A DNA stretch of 5,722 nucleotides, taken from positions 1 through 5,722 of the forward strand of contig JAGRMP010000339.1 of NCBI GenBank assembly GCA_020441225.1, given 5' to 3'. Each line of letters starts with the position of its first letter. Position 1 is the stretch's first letter. Source of the stretch: Maritimibacter sp. Lineage in GTDB: Bacteria; Pseudomonadota; Alphaproteobacteria; Rhodobacterales; Rhodobacteraceae. Under the pieces are notes generated by a model that did not search any database, was not told where the DNA came from, and saw only the letters and a list, made by a program, of their open reading frames with translations. The position numbers and the translations under genes were made by a program. Below are positions 5,516 through 5,722 of the stretch, one piece after another.

Positions 5516-5690
5516 CGTCGGATCGGTGGTGATCTCCAACGCCCTCAAGGAGCCGGAAAAGGCCCGCGCCCTCGCCGCCCTTCTGCGCCGGGCCGTCACG
5601 CGGGAAGTGGACCGGAAGGAACTGGCCGGGTTGATCGAGGAACTGGACCAGGCGGCGACGAAGGCCACACCCAGAGAGGACCGGTCGTGA
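5451..5690 (+). CDS. Small TraD/MobC-like mobilization accessory protein
   Basis: The 79-residue protein has a core KASETRRKIIVGSVVISNAL followed by about KEPEKARALAALLRRAVTREVDRKELAGLIEEL (residues 13-65). This resembles the short conserved domain of the TraD conjugal transfer proteins (pattern TRRKIIxG with a later TRxxDR), which accompany MobQ/TraA-type relaxases. In that setting they assist relaxosome assembly; that role is taken from the family. The start is uncertain: ATG at 5451 lacks a Shine-Dalgarno, and TTG at 5472 would also precede the core. Family members usually have a longer helical N-terminus, so the 5' end may be cut by the same event that removed the relaxase domain. Its TGA (5688-5690) overlaps a GTG start (5687) in the GTGA arrangement, implying coupling to the membrane protein gene across the seam. 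Confidence 0.65.
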   Translation: MTSAARALASCQKASETRRKIIVGSVVISNALKEPEKARALAALLRRAVTREVDRKELAGLIEELDQAATKATPREDRS

Positions 5691-5713
5691 GCGCGAAGCC
5701 GACGAGCTGACCC
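5674..5713 (+). pseudogene. Orphaned start region of the membrane protein gene (apparent frameshift)
   Basis: GAGAGGA (5674-5680) lies six bases before a GTG (5687-5689) that overlaps the preceding gene's TGA. This is a textbook coupled start, yet its frame reads VSAKPTS and stops at TGA 5708-5710. The neighbouring frame, without a usable start, continues as ELTLIRKD into the gene at 25-522 across the seam. One extra base near 5703 would fuse them into a 179-residue protein. The cause could be a true mutation or a sequence error near the assembly seam. Confidence 0.55.
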
Positions 5714-5722
5714 TGATCCGCA

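Noticed and set aside
5012..5710. Plus-strand frame of 232 codons ending at 5710
   Set aside because: It is antisense to the mob-tail gene and then out of frame with the TraD-like gene. Only its final part, from the GTG at 5687, is interesting, as an orphaned start.

Overview
The first 19 bases of the window (1-19) are repeated exactly as its last 19 (5704-5722). The window is therefore best read as a complete small circular plasmid of about 5,703 bp, opened inside a gene near position 1. The replication protein family (RPA/RepA type), the ParDE module, the TraD-like mobilization protein and the GC-rich backbone point to an alphaproteobacterium, most likely Rhodobacterales (Paracoccus or Roseobacter relatives). 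That host call rests on family resemblance, not a database search.

Layout around the circle:
(1) 25-522 (+): a coiled-coil, single-pass membrane protein, probably a mobilization accessory protein. It continues a short operon that begins at about 5451 and crosses the seam.
(2) 529-1094 (-): a ParE-type toxin and its ribbon-helix-helix ParD antitoxin, with an operator-like palindrome over the predicted -10 box. A hairpin at 509-539 holds the stop codons of the two converging genes.
(3) About 1179-1416: the replication origin, with a consensus DnaA box touching three tandem 22-bp iterons, then two diverged iterons leading into the rep gene.
(4) 1432-2442 (+): replication initiator RepA.
(5) 2525-4311 (-): two cargo genes of visibly lower GC, an unrecognised 291-residue protein and a 252-residue RTX calcium-binding protein with a C-terminus resembling a type I secretion signal.
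(6) 4437-4874 (-): a helix-turn-helix plus coiled-coil DNA-binding protein of a plasmid-backbone kind, with inverted repeats around its promoter.
(7) 5003-5515 (-): a charged helical protein resembling the tail of a MobA/TraA relaxase without its catalytic domain. It ends in a strong 17-bp-arm hairpin.
(8) 5451-5690 (+): a small TraD-like mobilization protein.

How it works together: RepA, the iterons and the DnaA box maintain the plasmid, and ParDE kills plasmid-free cells. The mobilization region looks degenerate. No relaxase catalytic domain is present, and the membrane protein gene seems to have lost its original start: a well-placed Shine-Dalgarno and GTG lead into a frame that stops after seven codons, while coding continues in another frame. 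The plasmid may be non-mobile or dependent on a helper. The distinctive content is the low-GC RTX plus orphan-protein cargo. The RTX protein would need a chromosomal or other type I exporter, because none is encoded here.
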